A stretch of DNA of 64,000 bases from Xiphophorus maculatus (Eukaryota > Chordata > Actinopteri > Cyprinodontiformes > Poeciliidae): assembly GCF_002775205.1 (NCBI RefSeq), contig NC_036450.1:25446288-25510287 (forward strand), in the 5' to 3' direction. Both the position numbers and the translations under genes were made by a program. The notes under the pieces were generated by a model. The model saw only the letters and a program-made list of their open reading frames with translations. It was not told where the DNA came from and ran no database searches. Positions 63,622 through 64,000 of the stretch are shown piece by piece (positions within the stretch are counted from its first letter, which is position 1; each line of letters starts with the position of its first letter).

Positions 63622-64000
63622 GTGAGCATTTTGTTTTCCTTTCCTTTCATTTTTCTACACATTCTGTTGTGCTGCACAGGAGAACTTTATCTCAGTTTAA
63701 ACACAGAAACTTTAAAGATCTATTTGTCCCTAAAACACTACTACCACACCCTCTCTGACTTGTTCACACAGTATTTTACAAAGTGCATTGTCCTTCTTGG
63801 CAATTGGTGGCTTTCTCTTTGAATCCCAGCCATGTTGTCGTTGCATCAGGGTATGTTTTTCTTCTTGTTTTTGCTCATAAAATCAAGACACTAGAAGACG
63901 TAAGCCTTGCGTTACCCCATCAGAGGATTGGATTGTCCAACACACTTTGGCTTCTGCATATTTAATTGCAAACGCCCAATAATTCATGCGACATTTGACC
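63622..64000 (+). other. scarb1: scarb1 intron sequence to the window edge
   Basis: No continuation of the CD36-family ectodomain is seen in any frame; the next exon must lie beyond the edge. Confidence 0.6.

Overview
This is a stretch of vertebrate nuclear DNA, almost certainly from a teleost fish. Genes are split into many short GT-AG exons. Introns and spacers are AT-rich and littered with repeats typical of fish genomes: Tc1-like transposons, an RTE/Rex3-like LINE tail ending in GATG repeats, L2/CR1-like LINE tails, a tRNA-derived SINE, hAT-like and other MITEs, and long CA/GT and GATG microsatellites. The species cannot be fixed from the sequence. All exon models below were built by hand from splice sites, reading-frame phase and family resemblance; no alignment was run.

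Layout from left to right. (1) 1-13856, minus: aebp1 (ACLP), a secreted collagen-binding protein with a signal peptide, Lys/Pro-rich repeats, a discoidin domain and an inactive carboxypeptidase domain; its 3' end lies beyond the left edge. (2) 17412-18043, minus: a compact two-exon homeobox gene, most like teleost pnx, with a TATA box and an N-terminal eh1-like repressor motif. (3) 21669-31261, plus: ash2l, a core subunit of the SET1/MLL H3K4 methyltransferase complexes, 16 coding exons, 587 residues. (4) 32886-47399, minus: a G-protein-coupled-receptor kinase of the GRK4/5/6 subfamily, 16 coding exons, 581 residues, convergent with ash2l. (5) 57473 to beyond the right edge, plus: scarb1 (SR-BI, CD36 family), with two alternative first coding exons of identical length and phase.

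The five genes do not form a pathway; this is an ordinary syntenic block. The most interesting observations are the twin scarb1 first exons, each with its own promoter type (TATA versus a ZNF143-like site in an inverted repeat); a stop-free 117-bp in-frame intron in aebp1; a long GT repeat a few bases inside a GRK intron; a nested mobile element at 40880-42272 with a very GC-rich tail and an internal 128-bp tandem repeat; and several near-perfect hairpins. I found no convincing new multi-gene system, tRNA, rRNA or CRISPR.
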